From Bipalium vagum (taxonomy: Eukaryota > Platyhelminthes > Tricladida > Geoplanidae), in the NCBI GenBank assembly GCA_037834085.1, contig JBBMKC010211927.1, positions 1 through 23,243 on the forward strand: a stretch of DNA of 23,243 bases. Direction: 5' to 3'. The notes beneath the pieces were generated by a model. The model saw only the letters and a program-made list of their open reading frames with translations. It was not told the DNA's origin and ran no database searches. Shown in pieces: positions 20,388 through 23,243 of the stretch. A program made the position numbers and the translations under genes. The stretch's first letter is position 1; every line of letters begins with the position of its first letter.

Positions 20388-20775
20388 TTATATATAATGA
20401 GGTGTTTCTTGGCCGGTTAGAAGTCGAAAAATGGACGTTGGCATCGTTCGAATATGGATCTACAAAGAATGATGATTAACTGAAAACAGAAAAATTTAAG
20501 AGGTCTTCATTTACTTCTCCAACTGCGGTCGCAAGCATATTTACAATTTTTTCATGAGATACAGCCACAACGCTGACACCGTTGATTTCAATAATATGAT
20601 GTCCCACACGAATCCCTCCTCTCTCTGCAATGCCGCCTCTCAATAAACTACAAATCACTCCGTTTTGAACACTGAACCCTAGCTGATATTTCGAATCTGG
20701 TCTTCGAATATAAACTTCGACCACAGGTGGGCAGTTTACAACCGTTACTTTAACAGCAGTTTGAATCTTACACCT
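20388..20775 (-). CDS. Mint/X11/lin-10 adaptor, last two exons (second PDZ domain)
   Basis: Two exons are read on the minus strand: 20775-20515 and 20459-20388, joined across a 55-base GT-AG intron in phase 0. They give 110 residues of the C-terminus of the APBA (Mint, X11, LIN-10) family. Members link amyloid precursor protein, Munc18 or ion channels to vesicle traffic and synapses through a PTB and two PDZ domains. The PDZ2 carboxylate-binding loop reads [27 protein letters not shown] and ATAVGEIHIRTM follow, and the protein ends [12 protein letters not shown], all typical of the family. The conserved tail can fold back onto the PDZ domains in family members. The PTB and first PDZ exons are not seen in the 2.4 kb upstream, so the gene has a long intron or runs off the window. 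Confidence 0.92.
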
Positions 20776-20799
20776 CTGAAAGATATCACGAAACATTAA

Positions 20800-22000
20800 A
20801 TCCCAGAAAAGAATACACTTTTAATTCAAAAAATCGAAATAAAGTTCACTTTTCAATAAAAAATAGTTAAGATTATTCCTCACTGGGAAATTTGAAATAG
20901 AATAAACCAGATACATAGGAAATTATTTCCTGTGATTAAAGATGACCACCTTTATAAAAACTTGTTTAATCTAAAACCATCTCAATAGAATATTCGACGT
21001 GGCTCATAGTCACTGTATACATCACCAGATACTGATGAAGAGGATTTAGTTAATCGAAAATTTTTAAAAAATGAATAAAGGGTAAAGTTGATTTATGAGC
21101 GGTTCAACAACCGACCGATTCATGATACCATAATTCTGAATTGGATAATTTGACATTCACATCGATCCAGTGTAGAAAATCAAAAGCTGTAATCATTATG
21201 TGTACTTTATACCTATCTGTTTCTATTCCTACTAAAGAAAACCTAAGATCAAACCAAAAACCGTACTATTTTATAATGAGACCAAAGTTGAAGTATATGT
21301 GCTCGATCAGGTAATTAGACAAAATTTCAGTCAAAGCTTCATCCAGACGTTGGGCTATGCACTTCTTTAGAGTAAAAAGTTTATTCAATTTTTAAATTGA
21401 AAAAAGACTTATGGGCCACCCTGTAGTACTACACATAAAAATAACATCGACTCGTTCATTTAGTAATGCGCAACTCCAGAAATCAGACTAAATAGAACCA
21501 AAAGAGATCGAAATTTATTGATTGAATATCCAATTCAAAAAAGTATTGGAGTATATGAGAGTAATCACCATTATACATTTTCAGAACATCTCATCCAAGA
21601 ATTAATTTTTAAAATAGACTAGTAGAAACTAGAAGAGAAAGATATCTGTAAAAGAATATTAAAAAAAAAAAGATAGAAATTCACTATTTAGAAATATGGA
21701 AGAAAAAAGAGAACACGAATATTCTCCTGGATTAAATCGACCAGTGAAAATAGAAATAAAAATATAGATTAATTTATATTTACTCAACTGAGGAAACTAA
21801 TAAAATAAATAATAACGAATAATATTAAATAAAATGTCTTTTTAGACATCTCCCAGACACAATCAGAAAAATTATTTAATGATCATTAAGAATCGAATAC
21901 CAGAAAAAGAAATTTCAGCCATTCATTTAGTCCTATCCTTTCATTTGGAAAATTCGAGGGGACTTTTTAAAATCTCCGTTTTCTGATATTTAGATATTTC
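20800..22000. other. Probable intron of the Mint/X11 gene
   Basis: If the Mint/X11 gene continues to the right, this is its intron. No first-PDZ or PTB exon is visible. A serine-rich open stretch at about 21055-20985 (minus) was considered and not accepted. At 21406-21425 there is a transposon-end-like motif, listed separately. Confidence 0.4.
21406..21425. mobile_element. Possible Tc1/mariner-type terminus
   Basis: The motif GACTTATGGGCCACCCTGTA, read outward on the minus strand as TACAGGGTGGCCCATAAGTC, resembles the ends of IS630/Tc1/mariner elements, which often begin CAGGGTGG after a TA target. No partner end was found nearby, so it may be a lone scrap. Confidence 0.35.
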
Positions 22001-22003
22001 ATA

Positions 22004-22078
22004 ATGACCACCTACCTCTTAATTATATCTTTTGTACTACTTCTCCTGGTCGGTAAATCCGTCAATTACACCGATTAG
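22004..22078 (+). other. Micro-ORF or first exon resembling a signal peptide
   Basis: ATG at 22004 opens MTTYLLIISFVLLLLVGKSV, a near-ideal secretion signal, and stops after 24 residues. A splice-donor-like G/GTAAAT at 22052-22058 falls right after the hydrophobic core, so this could be the first exon of a secreted protein gene. A nearby acceptor-like site (…CTTAACAG, ending 22118) does not lead to a useful frame. If it is a gene, it lies within or beyond the Mint/X11 intron on the opposite strand. Confidence 0.25.
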
Positions 22079-22079
22079 A

Positions 22080-22560
22080 TTTCAAATATAACTGAAACGT
22101 TTCCAAATCTTAACAGACTTGTAACAGAGACCAAAAGACAATAATTAAAAATATTTTTCATAAAATATAGGGACTGTTAAGCTAGGTTAGTTATGAAAAA
22201 GCATACACCAGATCAAAATGAATATATAAAATTACTGTTTCGAATATTATAATATTGCATAAGAGTGCTGTTTGAAAATTTTTGAAAGCAACAGGGCTAA
22301 TTTACTATTAAAGTAAAAATATATAAGCCCTTTTAATGTTTCATCTTTAATCCTAACGTATTTTTGAACAATAAATGTTGCTTTATTCTTTTGATTTCTA
22401 AAGCTTTTCAAACCATCTCGTATTAAAATCTTCAAATAATTATATATGTGTTTCAAAAGTAGTAACGCATATTTTAAACAATCAAAATTTTTAGAATTAT
22501 TAGATTATTGATTGGAAGTTTTTTTATTCCAAAGGAAACGAAAAGAGAGTGAGATCCTCA
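22080..22560. other. AT-rich stretch, nothing recognised
   Basis: No exon, RNA gene or repeat was recognised. The minus-strand open frame at 22456-22247 has no family features and uses AT-rich codons expected by chance. Confidence 0.4.
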
Positions 22561-22563
22561 TAA

Positions 22564-22908
22564 ATAAATAATTCGTCAAAATCGGTTCGCAATGCTGGTG
22601 GAAATTTGGATATTCATTATATTAGTGTTCACAGAATAAAACAGACACTCGGTATGAAAACATACACTAAAAAGAAGAAACCAAAGTATATAAAAAATCA
22701 AGAATTAAGAGCACGAAAAGGAAGCAAATATATTTACAGTAAAGTAGTACCATATGGTGGAATTTTTATTTGTGTCATGGATGATGAGACTTACGTACCA
22801 GCAGATCAAAACCAAGTACCTGATAAATAATTTTATTCAGAAATACCTTGGGTGCAATTGGATCCATCACAAAAAGTTATTAAAAAGAAAAATATTATAA
22901 AAAACTGA
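22564..22908 (+). pseudogene. Tc1/mariner-like transposase fragment
   Basis: The plus-strand frame reads from a basic helix-turn-helix-like part (SVHRIKQTLGMKTYTKKKK) to GGIFICVMDDETYVPADQNQ, which resembles the first catalytic aspartate motif (MDDETYVKxDxxQLPG) of a group of Tc1/mariner-type DDE transposases common in arthropods. A stop at 22828-22830 interrupts the family pattern, after which the same frame continues FYSEIPW for 25 more codons before another stop at 22906-22908. The N-terminal DNA-binding part and the other two catalytic acids are missing, so this copy is dead. No flanking inverted repeats were identified with confidence. Confidence 0.65.
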
Positions 22909-22919
22909 TAAAATATAAA

Positions 22920-23243
22920 AATAAGCTTTACTTATACATTCATGAAGGTGCAATGAAAAGCGTTATTTATTTAAAAGAATGTATTAGGAAAAGGTTATTT
23001 CCCTTTATGAAACCTGCTGATGCCGAAAATTCATATAATATTAAAATATTATTTATGGTTTTAAAATTATTGTTGTTCAAATTTCGCGGTACTGCTTTTG
23101 AAACACACTATAATTAAGGGTAGGTCTGGGAATTAGTTCCAATCGTTTCGTAATAGATTAATTTCTAATAACGGGTGATGCATAAAAAAGTGCACGACTT
23201 TTATCTTTCTAAAATTTGTATTTATGCATTATACTTTAATAGA
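22920..23243. other. AT-rich right edge, possible transposon end
   Basis: No coding was recognised. Near 23173-23202 the sequence GTGATGCATAAAAAAGTGCA followed by CGAC is faintly like a mariner end (compare GTTCGTGCG-type motifs at the left edge of the window), but it is too diverged to assert. Confidence 0.25.

Noticed and set aside
20985-21110. Minus-strand serine-rich open stretch (TKSSSSVSGDVYSDYEPRR) as an upstream Mint/X11 exon.
   Set aside because: No matching splice sites in phase and no similarity to the first PDZ or PTB domain.
22247-22456. Minus-strand frame of 69 codons.
   Set aside because: No start context, no motif, and composition is that of random AT-rich sequence.
1-23243. 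tRNA, rRNA or CRISPR array.
   Set aside because: No cloverleaf with conserved B-box, no rRNA signature and no regularly spaced repeats with unique spacers were seen; the tandem repeats present have no spacers.

Overview
The window is nuclear DNA of an invertebrate animal, most likely an arthropod. It is very AT-rich, has spliced genes with GT-AG introns often only 40-60 bases long, uses AATAAA poly(A) signals, and is crowded with decayed mobile elements. The arthropod guess rests mainly on the last exon of a Mint/X11 adaptor gene, whose end ([18 protein letters not shown]) is closer to what I recall of the insect form than of the vertebrate form. Small introns would also suit a mite or small crustacean, but I cannot name the species.

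Layout. Positions 1-75 are the outer end of a mariner transposon. On the minus strand, 2461-941 is a six-exon gene that splices in frame to a 390-residue KH-like plus NYN ribonuclease of the N4BP1/KHNYN/Regnase group. About 2880-3400 is a Ty3/Gypsy integrase-region fossil. About 3480-9890 is a large fossil of a Polinton/adintovirus-like DNA virus: structural-type pieces on the plus strand, a protein-primed polymerase piece on the minus strand. A 61-base duplicated terminal-like repeat and a MITE of about 290 bases follow, then a second Gypsy fossil (reverse transcriptase, minus strand, about 10220-10920).

On the plus strand, 12335-14603 is a complete seven-exon gene for splicing factor 1 (SF1/BBP, 440 residues). 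The stretch 14616-17948 is mostly non-coding with a few unexplained open stretches. At 17949-18155 a small secreted peptide with six cysteines is encoded. Between 19600 and 20000 the minus strand shows splice sites spaced like short introns but no recognisable gene. The minus strand at 20775-20388 carries the last two exons of Mint/X11/lin-10 (second PDZ domain and C-terminus); the rest of that gene was not found. From 21400 to 22920 there are transposon scraps, including a Tc1/mariner transposase fragment, and a micro-ORF that looks like a signal peptide.

The host genes do not form a pathway together: one RNA-decay enzyme, one splicing factor, one synaptic/trafficking adaptor and one secreted peptide. 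The most unusual items are the finger-less KH-NYN ribonuclease, the symmetric six-cysteine peptide, and the virus-like fossil bracketed by retroelement fragments. No tRNA, rRNA or CRISPR array was recognised.
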